Positions 50,095 to 58,285 of a stretch of 64,000 bases of DNA are shown here, piece after piece. The stretch's first letter is position 1; each line of letters begins with the position of its first letter. Origin of the DNA: Micromonospora sp. RHAY321. GTDB taxonomy: Bacteria > Actinomycetota > Actinomycetes > Mycobacteriales > Micromonosporaceae. The position numbers and the translations under genes were made by a program. The notes below the pieces were generated by a model. The model saw only the letters and a list, made by a program, of their open reading frames with translations, was not told where the DNA came from and ran no database searches. The stretch spans positions 1 to 64,000 of the forward strand of contig NZ_JAMHIW010000016.1 of the NCBI RefSeq assembly GCF_023896955.1. Reading direction: 5' to 3'.

Positions 50095-51663
50095 ATGGAG
50101 CTGCACGACAACACGGGCCACCCGAGGAGGTGGCCGATCCTGGGGGTGCTGGTCATCAGCCTCCTCGTGGTCGTCCTCGACAACACGATCCTCAACGTCG
50201 CCCTGCGCACCCTCGCCGACCCGGTGCACGGCCTCGGCGCCAGCCAGGGCGAGCTGGAGTGGTCCATCAACTCCTACACGCTGGTCTTCGCCGGGCTGCT
50301 GTTCACCTTCGGGGTGCTCGGCGACCGCGCCGGCCGCAAGCGCTTCCTGATGATCGGTCTGGCGCTGTTCGGGCTGGCGTCGCTGCTCTCGGCGTACGCG
50401 CAGGACCCGGCCCAGCTGATCGCGGCCCGCGCCCTGATGGGGGTCGGCGGCGCGGCCATCATGCCGGTGACGCTCTCGATCATCTCCAACGTCTTCGACC
50501 CGCGGGAGCGCGGTCGCGCGATCGGCGTCTGGGCCGGCGCGGTCGGGCTGGCCGTGGCGATCGGCCCGATCCTCGGCGGCGCGCTGCTGGAGCACTTCTG
50601 GTGGGGCTCGGTCTTCCTGATCAACGTGCCGGTGGTCATCGCCGGCGTGGTCCTCGTCGCGCTGCTGGTGCCCGAGTCGCGTGACCCGCGCCCGGGCCGG
50701 GTCGACGTGCTCGGCGTCCTGCTCTCCGTGGTCGGCCTGGTCGCCCTCTCCTACGGCATCATCGACGGCGGCGAGCACGGCTTCGGCCGGCCGGTCGCCT
50801 GGGGCTCGATCGTGGCCGGCCTGGCGGTGCTGGGCTGGTTCGTGCAGCACGAGCGGCGCAGCGACCACCCGTCGCTGGACGTCCGTCTGTTCAAGCTGCC
50901 CCGCTTCGCCGCTCCGGTGGCCATCGTCGGCCTGGTGTTCTTCGCCGCGATGGGCGTGATGTTCTTCAGCTCGTTCTACCTGCAACTGGTCCGTGACTAC
51001 AGCCCGCTGCAGACCGGTCTGCTCTTCCTGCCCTTCGCCGGCGCACAGCTGATCTTCGCGCCGCGCAGCGCCGCCATGGTCCGCCGCTACGGCGGCCGGG
51101 CGGTCGCCACCGTCGGGCTGGCACTGACCGCGGCGGCACTGGCCGCGTTCGCCTTCATCGGCGAATCCACCCCGATCTGGGTCGTGCTGGTCGTCTTCTT
51201 CTTCCAGGGCGTCGGAATGGCCAACATCATGCCGCCGGCCACCGAGTCGATCATGTCGGCGCTGCCCCGGGAGAAGGCCGGCGTGGGCTCCGCGGTGAGC
51301 AACACCGTCCGCCAGGTGGCCGGCGCGCTCGGCGTGGCGGTCCTCGGCTCGGTGCTCTCCGCGGTCTACCGGGCCGACGTGGAGGGCGCGCTGACCGGCC
51401 TGCCCGCGCAGGCCCGCGACGCCGCCAACGAGTCGATCTCCGGGGCGTACGCGGCGGCCGGGCAGCTCGGCCCGGCGGCCCCGGCCTTGATCTCGGCCGC
51501 CAACGACGCCTTCGTCACCGCCATGCACTGGGCGGCGGCGCTCTCCGCGGTCGTCGCCGCACTCGGGATCCTGGTGGTGCTGCGCTGGATGCCGGGCCGG
51601 GAGGTCGCGACCGCCGTACCGGCGGCGCCGGCCGCCGAGCCCGAGTTGGCCGGGACGGCCTAG
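50095..51663 (+). CDS. DHA2-family (EmrB/QacA-like) drug efflux MFS transporter
   Basis: 522 residues with 14 predicted helices. Family motifs are VVVLDNTILNVALRTL in helix 1 (motif D1), GVLGDRAGRKRFLMIG (motif A) and GVGGAAIMPVTLSIISNVF plus AGAVGLAVAIGPILGGALLEHF (motif C, antiporter). ATG 50095 is selected by GGGGGAG upstream; the frame is open further but contains the operator region. Exports hydrophobic drugs or toxic metabolites with proton exchange. Followed after 11 nt by its probable TetR repressor. Confidence 0.92.
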   Translation: MELHDNTGHPRRWPILGVLVISLLVVVLDNTILNVALRTLADPVHGLGASQGELEWSINSYTLVFAGLLFTFGVLGDRAGRKRFLMIGLALFGLASLLSAYAQDPAQLIAARALMGVGGAAIMPVTLSIISNVFDPRERGRAIGVWAGAVGLAVAIGPILGGALLEHFWWGSVFLINVPVVIAGVVLVALLVPESRDPRPGRVDVLGVLLSVVGLVALSYGIIDGGEHGFGRPVAWGSIVAGLAVLGWFVQHERRSDHPSLDVRLFKLPRFAAPVAIVGLVFFAAMGVMFFSSFYLQLVRDYSPLQTGLLFLPFAGAQLIFAPRSAAMVRRYGGRAVATVGLALTAAALAAFAFIGESTPIWVVLVVFFFQGVGMANIMPPATESIMSALPREKAGVGSAVSNTVRQVAGALGVAVLGSVLSAVYRADVEGALTGLPAQARDAANESISGAYAAAGQLGPAAPALISAANDAFVTAMHWAAALSAVVAALGILVVLRWMPGREVATAVPAAPAAEPELAGTA

Positions 51664-51674
51664 GTTCGGGGACA

Positions 51675-52283
51675 ATGTCCGACATGACCTCCACCGCCGA
51701 TGCTCCGCGGTCGCCCGGGCGACCGCGGAGCCTCCGCGCCGACGAGGCGATCATCGAGGCTGCCCTCGACCTGCTGGCCGAGGGCAGCACCATCGAGGCG
51801 CTCTCGATCGAGGCGATCGCCGCCCGCGCCGGGGTCGGCAAGGCCACCATCTACCGCCGCTGGGCCGGCAAGGACACCCTGCTGCTGGACGCGCTGCGCC
51901 GGCTCAAGGGCATCCTGCCGCAGCCCGAGGGGCACTCCGTCCGGGACGATCTGATCCTGCTGGTCGGCGCGATCGGCAAGAACGTCGACCCGCGCGCGTC
52001 GAAGATCATGCCCTGCCTGGTGCCGGAGGTGAACCGCAGCCCGGACCACTTCCGGCTCTACCAGAACATCATCGCCCCGCGCCGGCAGCTCATGCGCGAG
52101 GTGCTCCAGCGGGGCATCAGCGAGGGGATCCTCCGGCCCGACCTCGACCTGGAGGTCACCATGGCGCTGCTCACCGGCCCGATGCTGATCCAGCGGGTGC
52201 TGCAGTGGAACCCGGAACTGGACGAGCAGACACTGCCGCGGCAGGTCGTCGACACCGTGCTGGCGGGCATCCAGGCCCGCTGA
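51675..52283 (+). CDS. TetR-family repressor of the MFS exporter
   Basis: 202 residues. HTH at about 25-70 (AIIEAALDLLAEGSTIEALSIEAIAARAGVGKATIYRRWAGKDTLLLDAL). The C-terminal ligand domain contains IAPRRQLMREVLQRGISEGILRPDLDLE, as in the group with TetR_C_16-like domains that regulate efflux. It lies 11 nt after the exporter gene, so the two are one operon, under the repeats at 49987-50058. Drug-responsive derepression is inferred. Confidence 0.9.
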   Translation: MSDMTSTADAPRSPGRPRSLRADEAIIEAALDLLAEGSTIEALSIEAIAARAGVGKATIYRRWAGKDTLLLDALRRLKGILPQPEGHSVRDDLILLVGAIGKNVDPRASKIMPCLVPEVNRSPDHFRLYQNIIAPRRQLMREVLQRGISEGILRPDLDLEVTMALLTGPMLIQRVLQWNPELDEQTLPRQVVDTVLAGIQAR

Positions 52284-52347
52284 CCCGACCACCGGGCGCG
52301 GGCCGCTGGTCCGGGCCCGGTGGACCCGGGGCTGGCGGGCCGGGTCA
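52281..52347. terminator. Nested hairpin at the TetR/GAF-regulator convergent junction
   Basis: CCACCGGGC (52289-52297) pairs perfectly with GCCCGGTGG (52315-52323), inside an outer pair TGACCCG (52281-52287) / CGGGTCA (52341-52347). Likely a bidirectional terminator; both outer arms include a stop codon. Confidence 0.55.
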
Positions 52348-54264
52348 GCTGATCGGGGCGCGCAGCCGGTGCAGGCGCAGCGCCAACTGCACCTCCAGCG
52401 CCCGCTCGGGCCGCTGCCAGTCGGCGCCGAGCAGCTGCCCCACCCGCTCCAACCGCTGGGTCACCGTGTTGACGTGCACGTGCAGCTGCTCGGCGGCCCG
52501 GGCCAGGCTGCCGCCCACCCCGAAGTACGCCTCCAGCGTCTTCACCAGCGCCGTGCCCCGCCGGGCGTCGTAGTCGACCACCGGCCCGACCGTGGCGGTG
52601 AGGAACTGGGCGACATCCTTCTCGCCCCGGTCACCCACGGTGCCCAACAGCAGCCCCACGAAGCCCAGCTCCGCGGTGCTCGCCCCCTGGCCGGAGCGGC
52701 CCAGCGCGCCGAGCGCCGTGAGGCAGCGGTCCGCCTCCTGGAACGTGCCGGCCAGCGACGCCGGCCCGGTCGACGGGCCACTCGCCCCGGCCGTCACCGG
52801 CCGGCCCGTCACCCGCGACAGGTCCCGGGCCACCGCACGGGCGCTGCCACCGGCGTCCCGCCCGGGCAGCATCAGCACCACCCGGCCGTCGCGCGCCGCG
52901 GCCAGCCCACCCCGCGCCGAGGCGTACGTGGTGGCCCAGGAGAACACCCGCTGCCGGGCCGAGCCGGTGGCGGCGATCGCGTCGTCGCCCACCGCCACCA
53001 GCACGTGCGGCGCGTCCAGGTCCACCCCCAGCCGGCGGGCGCGGCTGCGCAGGGCGTCGGTGTCGCGCAGCGGCCGGGCGATCAGGTCGTCCAGCAGTTC
53101 CCCGCGTACCCGCCCCTCCGCCTCGGCCACCGTGCGGCGGAACAGCAGCAGCAGCGCGGTCACCAGCGCGGCCCGCTCCAGGATCCGCTGGTCGGCGTCG
53201 ACCAGCTCGTCGTCGGGGCGCAACACCAGGGCGCCCAGGTTCTCCGTGCCCGCCACCACGGCCGCGTACCAGAGCGGACCCCGGCGCACGCTGCGTCCCT
53301 CGGTGCGGGACGCGGCCACCGCCTCGACGATGTCCGCCCGGTCCGGCTCGTCGATCTCGCCGACCCGGGCCAGCAGTCGGCCCTCGGCGTCCAACGCCAG
53401 CAGCGCCCCGTCCAGCACCTCGGTCACCGCGGCCGCCACGTCCTCCACCCCGCCGCCGCGCAGCACCAACCCGGTCATCCGGTCGTGTGCCGCCGCCGCC
53501 CGCTCCACGGAGCTGCTGTGCGCACGGATGGTGGTGTTCGCCGCCGACAGCTCGGCCAGCGCCGAGCGGGTCTCGGCCAGCAACCGCGCGGTGTCGATCG
53601 CCACCGCGGCGTGCGCGGCCAGGGAGACCAGCAGCGCCACCTCCTCCCGGGCGAACGGCCGGGCCGAGCGGTTGGCCGAGTAGAGCACCCCGATCGAGGT
53701 GGATCCGAGCCGCAGCGGAACCCCGAGGATCGCCACCAGGCCCTCCTCACCGACCCCGGCGTCGATCTCCCCGGTGTGGTGGAAGCGCTCGTCCTCCGGA
53801 TAGTTCGCCGTCACGTAGGGGGCGCCCGACTGGGCCACCAGGCCGCCGAGGCCGGCGCCCATCGGCAGCCGCAGCCGCTGGAAACGGGCCGAGACCGAAC
53901 CGTCGGTGACCCGCATGTAGGTGTCGCCGCGCTCGTCGTCGTTGAGCGTCATGTAGGCGACGTCGGCGCCGAGCAGGTTGCGGGCGCGGTGCACGATCGC
54001 CCGCAGCACGTCGTCCAGGTCGCGCAGCCCGGCGAGGTCGCTGACCGTGTCGTACAGGCCGGACAGCTCGGTCTCCCGGCGGCGCCGGCGCTCCAGCAGC
54101 GCGCGTACCCGCAGCGCCACCGTCTTGGCCTGCTCCAACTCGGCCAGCCGGTCGGCCGGCAGCCCGGCGGCCCGCGCGGCCACCAGCGGCCCTTCGAACT
54201 CGACCGCCGCGGCCTCGCGGGCGAGCAGCTCCAGGAACTCCACCGGCGACGACATGGTCGACAT
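52345..54264 (-). CDS. GAF-domain regulator with PucR-type C-terminal HTH
   Basis: 639 residues from ATG 54264 (MSTMSSP; a second ATG at 54255 is possible). Residues about 65-85 form a helical lead-in, 85-235 a GAF sensory domain (DVLRAIVHRARNLLGADVAYMTLND, GVPLRLGSTSIGVLYSANRSARPF), and a short coiled coil follows. The middle region resembles the PucR/CdaR GGDEF-like domain (RGELLDDLIARPLRDTDALRSRARRLGVDL). The end is the PucR HTH (TLVKTLEAYFGVGGSLARAAEQLHVHVNTVTQRLERV). It follows the hydroxybutyrate dehydrogenase gene by 14 nt on the same strand and probably controls that operon. Confidence 0.88.
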   Translation of the reverse strand: MSTMSSPVEFLELLAREAAAVEFEGPLVAARAAGLPADRLAELEQAKTVALRVRALLERRRRRETELSGLYDTVSDLAGLRDLDDVLRAIVHRARNLLGADVAYMTLNDDERGDTYMRVTDGSVSARFQRLRLPMGAGLGGLVAQSGAPYVTANYPEDERFHHTGEIDAGVGEEGLVAILGVPLRLGSTSIGVLYSANRSARPFAREEVALLVSLAAHAAVAIDTARLLAETRSALAELSAANTTIRAHSSSVERAAAAHDRMTGLVLRGGGVEDVAAAVTEVLDGALLALDAEGRLLARVGEIDEPDRADIVEAVAASRTEGRSVRRGPLWYAAVVAGTENLGALVLRPDDELVDADQRILERAALVTALLLLFRRTVAEAEGRVRGELLDDLIARPLRDTDALRSRARRLGVDLDAPHVLVAVGDDAIAATGSARQRVFSWATTYASARGGLAAARDGRVVLMLPGRDAGGSARAVARDLSRVTGRPVTAGASGPSTGPASLAGTFQEADRCLTALGALGRSGQGASTAELGFVGLLLGTVGDRGEKDVAQFLTATVGPVVDYDARRGTALVKTLEAYFGVGGSLARAAEQLHVHVNTVTQRLERVGQLLGADWQRPERALEVQLALRLHRLRAPIS

Positions 54265-54278
54265 TGTGCTCGGGCCCA

Positions 54279-55061
54279 CTAGTTCGCCGTCCAGCCCCCG
54301 TCGAGCGCGATCGACGCGCCGGTGATGAACGCCGCCGGCGACGAGCAGAGGTACGCCATCAGCTCGGCCACCTCCTCCGGCTCGATCAGTCGCTTGATCG
54401 CGGCCCGGGCCAGCATGATCTTCTCGATCACCTCGGCCTCCGGCAGGCCGTGGCTGGCCGCCTGGTCGGCGATCTGGCTCTCCACCAGCGCGGTCCGCAC
54501 GTACGCCGGGTTGATGCAGTTGGCGGTCACCCCGTGCGCGGCGCCCTCCAGCGCCACCACCTTCGACAGCCCTTCCAGGGCGTGCTTGGCCGAGACGTAG
54601 GCCGCCTTGTACGGCGAGGCGCGCAGCCCGTGCACCGACGAGATGTTGATGATCCGGCCCCAGCCCCGGGTGTACATGTGCGGCAGCGCGCGGCGGATCA
54701 GCAGGAACGGCGCCTCCACCATCACCCGCTGGATGTACTCGAAGCGCTCGACGGGGAAGTCCTGCAACGGCGCCACGTGCTGGAGCCCGGCGTTGTTGAC
54801 CACGATGTCCACGTCGACGTCGAGCCGGTCCACCGCGGCGGCGTCGGCCAGGTCGACCCCCTCGGCCCGGCCGCCGGCCTCGGCGGCCACCGTCTTGGCC
54901 GCCTCCAGGTTGCGGTCCACCACGAGCACCTTGGCGCCGGCCGCGCCCAGTCGCAGCGCGCACGCTCGCCCGATGCCGCTGCCGCCCCCGGTGACCAGGG
55001 CGGTACGACCGGCGAGGTCGACCTGTACGACGTGGGGGACCGCCACGGGTTCTGCCGTCAT
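54279..55061 (-). CDS. 3-hydroxybutyrate dehydrogenase (SDR family)
   Basis: 260 residues. Classical short-chain dehydrogenase converting 3-hydroxybutyrate and acetoacetate with NAD. Cofactor motif TGGGSGIG (residues about 24-31), NNAG, catalytic Ser in IINISSVHGL and YxxxK in AAYVSAKHAL are present. The segment SPYKAAYVSAKHALEGLSKVVALE and the ending ITGASIALDGGWTAN closely match bacterial BDH enzymes of polyhydroxybutyrate or ketone-body use. ATG at 55061. First gene of a two-gene operon with the GAF/PucR regulator. Confidence 0.85.
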   Translation of the reverse strand: MTAEPVAVPHVVQVDLAGRTALVTGGGSGIGRACALRLGAAGAKVLVVDRNLEAAKTVAAEAGGRAEGVDLADAAAVDRLDVDVDIVVNNAGLQHVAPLQDFPVERFEYIQRVMVEAPFLLIRRALPHMYTRGWGRIINISSVHGLRASPYKAAYVSAKHALEGLSKVVALEGAAHGVTANCINPAYVRTALVESQIADQAASHGLPEAEVIEKIMLARAAIKRLIEPEEVAELMAYLCSSPAAFITGASIALDGGWTAN

Positions 55062-55077
55062 GGCGCAAGAAGTTACG

Positions 55078-55150
55078 AGCTGTGTGGCCCCGGGCACATG
55101 GGCCGGCAACACATACTCCACGCCAAAGCTGTGTGGCCCCTCTCGCGACC
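55078..55150. repeat. 14-bp direct repeat upstream of the hydroxybutyrate dehydrogenase gene
   Basis: AGCTGTGTGGCCCC occurs exactly at 55078-55091 and 55137-55150, 59 nt apart from start to start, in the 214-nt gap between the divergent dehydrogenase and ruvC genes. Two equally spaced copies suggest activator sites, perhaps for the GAF/PucR protein. The rest of the gap carries no gene. Confidence 0.5.
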
Positions 55151-55275
55151 GACCCTCGCCTGCCGCCCACCACAACTCCTTGATCGACAGGGGCTGGCGT
55201 GTCTGTTGAGGCGGGTGGGAGGGCGGGCAGTAGGGTGTCGAACACACGTACTGGTGATGGTTGGGGAGGGGTGGC

Positions 55276-55803
55276 GTGCGGGTTCTTGGTGTCGACCCTG
55301 GGCTGACCCGGTGCGGCGTGGGCGTCGTCGAGGGTGTGCCCGGCCGGCCCTGCACCCTGATCGCCTACTACGTGGTCTACACCGACCCTGCCGACGAGCT
55401 GCCGCTGCGGTTGTTACACCTGGACCGGTCGCTGACCAAGCTGGTCGCCGAGCACCAGCCGGAGAGCGTCGCCGTCGAGCGGGTGTTCAGCCAGCACAAC
55501 GTGCGCACCGTGATGGGCACCGCGCAGGCCAGCGGCATCGCCGTGCTGGCCGGGGCGCGCGCCGGGCTGCCGGTGCAGACGTACACGCCGAGCGAGGTGA
55601 AGGCGGCGGTGACCGGGTCCGGTCAGGCCGACAAGGCGCAGGTCACCGCGATGGTGACCCGGCTGCTGCGGCTGGACGAGCCGCCCAAGCCGGCCGACGC
55701 CGCCGACGCGCTCGCCCTGGCCATCTGTCACGTGTGGCGCGGCGGGACCCGCTCCAAGCTGGCCGCGGCGGCCGACCGGGTACGACGAGGAGGAGCACGA
55801 TGA
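55276..55803 (+). CDS. ruvC: Crossover junction endodeoxyribonuclease
   Basis: 175-residue Holliday-junction resolvase. The acidic active site is visible: Asp in VLGVDPGLTRCG, Glu in SVAVERVF, and Asp pair in PADAADALALAICH. GTG at 55276 is chosen by GGGGAGGGG upstream and by family length; the frame extends 15 nt further upstream. It opens the ruvC-ruvA-ruvB run, overlapping ruvA by 4 nt. In Streptomyces this gene follows yebC directly; here yebC ends 43.5 kb upstream. Confidence 0.95.
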   Translation: MRVLGVDPGLTRCGVGVVEGVPGRPCTLIAYYVVYTDPADELPLRLLHLDRSLTKLVAEHQPESVAVERVFSQHNVRTVMGTAQASGIAVLAGARAGLPVQTYTPSEVKAAVTGSGQADKAQVTAMVTRLLRLDEPPKPADAADALALAICHVWRGGTRSKLAAAADRVRRGGAR

Positions 55804-56402
55804 TCGCCAGCGTGCGCGGCACGGTGACCGCGACGGGTCCGGACCAGGCCGTGATCGAGGTCGGCGGTGTCGGCCTGGCCGTGCACTGCGCCCCGGGGAC
55901 GCTGGCCGACCTGCGGGTCGGTCAGACCGCCCGGCTGGCCACCAGTCTGGTGGTCCGGGAGGATTCGCTGACCCTCTACGGCTTCGCCGACGACGACGCC
56001 AAGGCGCTGTTCGAGCTGCTCCAGACCGCCAGCGGGGTCGGCCCCCGGCTGGCCCAGGCGGTGCTGGCCGTGCACACCCCCGATGCGGTCCGCAAGGCGA
56101 TCGCCAACGCCGACGTCGCCGCGCTGACCCGGGTGCCCGGCATCGGCAAGAAGGGCGCCGAGCGCCTGGTGCTGGAGCTGCGCGACCGGATCGGTCCGGT
56201 GGCCATCGGTGCCGACGGCGCGGGTGGCGTGACCGGCGGTAGCTGGCCCGAGCAGGTCCGCCAGGCGCTGGTCGGGCTGGGCTGGACGGCCGGGCAGGCC
56301 GACCAGGCGGTGGCCGCGGTGGCGGAGACCGTCGACGGCGAGACCCCGCCCGTGCCGGTCCTGCTCAGGCAGGCCATCCGCCTGCTGGGTCGCACCCGAT
56401 GA
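55800..56402 (+). CDS. ruvA: Holliday junction branch migration protein RuvA
   Basis: 200 residues. N-terminal OB fold (MIASVRGTVTATGPDQAVIEVGGVGLAV), two helix-hairpin-helix motifs (TASGVGPRLAQAVLAV and LTRVPGIGKKGAERLVLEL) that bind the four-way junction, and a C-terminal domain (QALVGLGWTAGQADQAVAAV) that contacts RuvB. ATG overlaps the ruvC stop. The stop codon is the first base group of a coupling repeat leading to ruvB. Confidence 0.96.
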   Translation: MIASVRGTVTATGPDQAVIEVGGVGLAVHCAPGTLADLRVGQTARLATSLVVREDSLTLYGFADDDAKALFELLQTASGVGPRLAQAVLAVHTPDAVRKAIANADVAALTRVPGIGKKGAERLVLELRDRIGPVAIGADGAGGVTGGSWPEQVRQALVGLGWTAGQADQAVAAVAETVDGETPPVPVLLRQAIRLLGRTR

Positions 56403-56457
56403 GCGCGAGGAGTGAGCCGGGTTTGCGAGCCCCGCAGTCGCGAATGAAGAAGACGCG
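56400..56457 (+). repeat. Coupling repeat, ruvA-ruvB copy
   Basis: Begins with the ruvA TGA and runs to the ruvB GTG. It shares TGAGCGCG, AGTGAGCCG, TGCGAGCCCCGC and GTC.CGA with the pdxS-pdxT copy in identical order and spacing. Its tail GAAGAAGA is the ruvB ribosome-binding site. Confidence 0.7.
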
Positions 56458-57525
56458 GTGAGCGAGACCGAAGGGCTCGTCTCGGCGTACGTGAGCGACG
56501 CGGACCGGGACGTCGAGGCCACCGTCCGGCCCCGCCGGCTGGCCGAGTTCATCGCCCAGGACCGGGTCCGTGACCAGCTCGACCTGTTGCTGCAGGGCGC
56601 CATGCGGCGGGGCTCCCCGCCGGACCACATCCTGCTCTCCGGTCCACCCGGCCTGGGCAAGACCAGCCTGGCCAACATCGTCGCCGCCGAGCTGGGTGCG
56701 GGCATCCGGGTGACCAGTGGCCCGGCGATCGAGCGCTCCGGTGACCTGGCGGCCATCCTGACCAGCCTCGCCGAGGGCGACGTGCTGTTCATCGACGAGA
56801 TCCACCGGATCGCGCGACCGGCCGAGGAACTGCTCTACAGCGCGATGGAGGACTTCCGGGTCGACGTGGTGGTCGGCAAGGGCCCGGGCGCGACCGCCAT
56901 CCCGCTCGACGTCGAGCCGTTCACCCTGGTCGGCGCGACCACCCGGTCGGGCCTGTTGACCGGCCCGATGCGCGACCGCTTCGGCTTCGTGGCGCACCTG
57001 GACTTCTACGCCCCGGCCGACCTGGAGACGCTGCTGCACCGCTCGGCGCGGATTCTCGGCGTGCCCATCACTGCCGACGGCGCGGCGGAGATCGCCGGCC
57101 GGTCCCGGGGGACCCCGCGGATCGCCAACCGGCTGCTGCGCCGGGTCCGCGACTACGCGGAGGTGCGGGCCGACGGGGTGGTCACCCTGGGCACCGCCCG
57201 CAAGGCTCTGACCGTGTACGACGTGGACGCCCTGGGTCTGGACCGGCTCGACCGGGCGGTGCTGACCGCGCTGGTCGACTCGTTCCGCGGTGGCCCGGTG
57301 GGGCTGTCCACCCTCGCCGTGGCGGTGGGGGAGCAGCCGGACACGGTCGAGGAGGTCTGTGAGCCCTTCCTGGTCCGCGCGGGCCTGCTGGCCCGTACCC
57401 CACGCGGTCGGGTGGCCACCGAGGCCGCCTGGCGGCATCTCGGACGTACTCCGCCGAATGGTACATTTGGGGTGGATGTCCCACCGGCACCCGATCTGTT
57501 CTCGTTGGATGCCGATCAGCCGTGA
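56458..57525 (+). CDS. ruvB: Holliday junction DNA helicase RuvB
   Basis: 355-residue AAA+ motor that drives branch migration with RuvA. Walker A GPPGLGKTSL (about residue 63), Walker B VLFIDEIHR, sensor 1 LVGATTRSG and the arginine finger in GPMRDRFGF are complete. The C-terminal winged helix ends with VATEAAWRHLGRTPP. GTG at 56458 directly follows the repeat-derived ribosome-binding site. Full length. Confidence 0.97.
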   Translation: MSETEGLVSAYVSDADRDVEATVRPRRLAEFIAQDRVRDQLDLLLQGAMRRGSPPDHILLSGPPGLGKTSLANIVAAELGAGIRVTSGPAIERSGDLAAILTSLAEGDVLFIDEIHRIARPAEELLYSAMEDFRVDVVVGKGPGATAIPLDVEPFTLVGATTRSGLLTGPMRDRFGFVAHLDFYAPADLETLLHRSARILGVPITADGAAEIAGRSRGTPRIANRLLRRVRDYAEVRADGVVTLGTARKALTVYDVDALGLDRLDRAVLTALVDSFRGGPVGLSTLAVAVGEQPDTVEEVCEPFLVRAGLLARTPRGRVATEAAWRHLGRTPPNGTFGVDVPPAPDLFSLDADQP

Positions 57526-57537
57526 TGTGAACGTGAT

Positions 57538-57567
57538 CTGCACCGCATTCGGTGTTCTCAGGTGCAG
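57538..57567 (+). promoter_or_regulatory. Mutually exclusive hairpins upstream of yajC
   Basis: CTGCACC (57538-57544) can pair with GGTGCAG (57561-57567), or CACCG (57541-57545) with CGGTG (57550-57554); the two stems share CACC. TAGACT (57572-57577) follows and could be a -10 box for yajC. Either a ruvB terminator or an attenuation-like switch. Confidence 0.35.
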
Positions 57568-57665
57568 GGATTAGACTTCGCCGCGGTCTGTACAGGACGT
57601 GAGAATCCGCCTCCGCTCCGGCACCCCCCGTGCCGGGCAGGTGGCCAATGGGAAGGTCAGTAACC

Positions 57666-58004
57666 GTGCATTACGCAGCAGCGGGTGGCGGGGCCGGCAG
57701 CTTCACGCCGATCCTGATGATCGCCCTGCTCTTCGGGGTCATGTACTTCATGATGATCCGCCCCCAGCAGAAGCGCCGCCGCGAGGCGGAGTCGATGCAG
57801 TCCAACCTCGGCCCTGGCGACGAGGTCGTGACCATCGGCGGGCTCTACGGCACGGTCACCGGCATCGAGGACGACACCGTCCTGCTCGAGGTCGCTCCGG
57901 GCGTGCAGACCCGCTACGCCCGGCCGGCCATCGCCCGGGTGGTCACCCGCGCGGAGCTGCCGAGCGAGCCGGCCACCGAGGACGCGGACACCGTCAAGGA
58001 GTGA
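57666..58004 (+). CDS. yajC: Preprotein translocase subunit YajC
   Basis: 112 residues from GTG 57666 with GGAAGG 9 nt upstream. One membrane helix (FTPILMIALLFGVMYFMMI, residues about 14-32) followed by the family motif RPQQKRRREAESMQSNLGPGDEVVTIGGLYG and a charged cytoplasmic tail. YajC associates with SecD-SecF to help protein export. The secD gene follows after 281 nt, with no gene in the gap. An upstream in-frame GTG at 57630 is unlikely. Confidence 0.93.
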   Translation: MHYAAAGGGAGSFTPILMIALLFGVMYFMMIRPQQKRRREAESMQSNLGPGDEVVTIGGLYGTVTGIEDDTVLLEVAPGVQTRYARPAIARVVTRAELPSEPATEDADTVKE

Positions 58005-58285
58005 CGCCCTCTCCCGGCGGTGGCGGGTCCGGCGTACGGCCGGTCACGTCGGCCGCCGGGGGCACCGCGCCCGACGGGGCAGCGGACGCGACGTGAAAAC
58101 TGGATAGTTGGGTCGACGCCGGACGTCGGCACGTTCCCGTGACCGTCGGCGTCCCACGCCGGCGCGTCCGGCCACCGTGCCGGCACCCCCGCCGGCCCAG
58201 GTCAGACCCGTCGGCCGGGACCCCCGGCCCGACACCCGCCGCCGCCGCGCGCAGCGGCGCGACCGTACAGGGAGACAGGACAACC

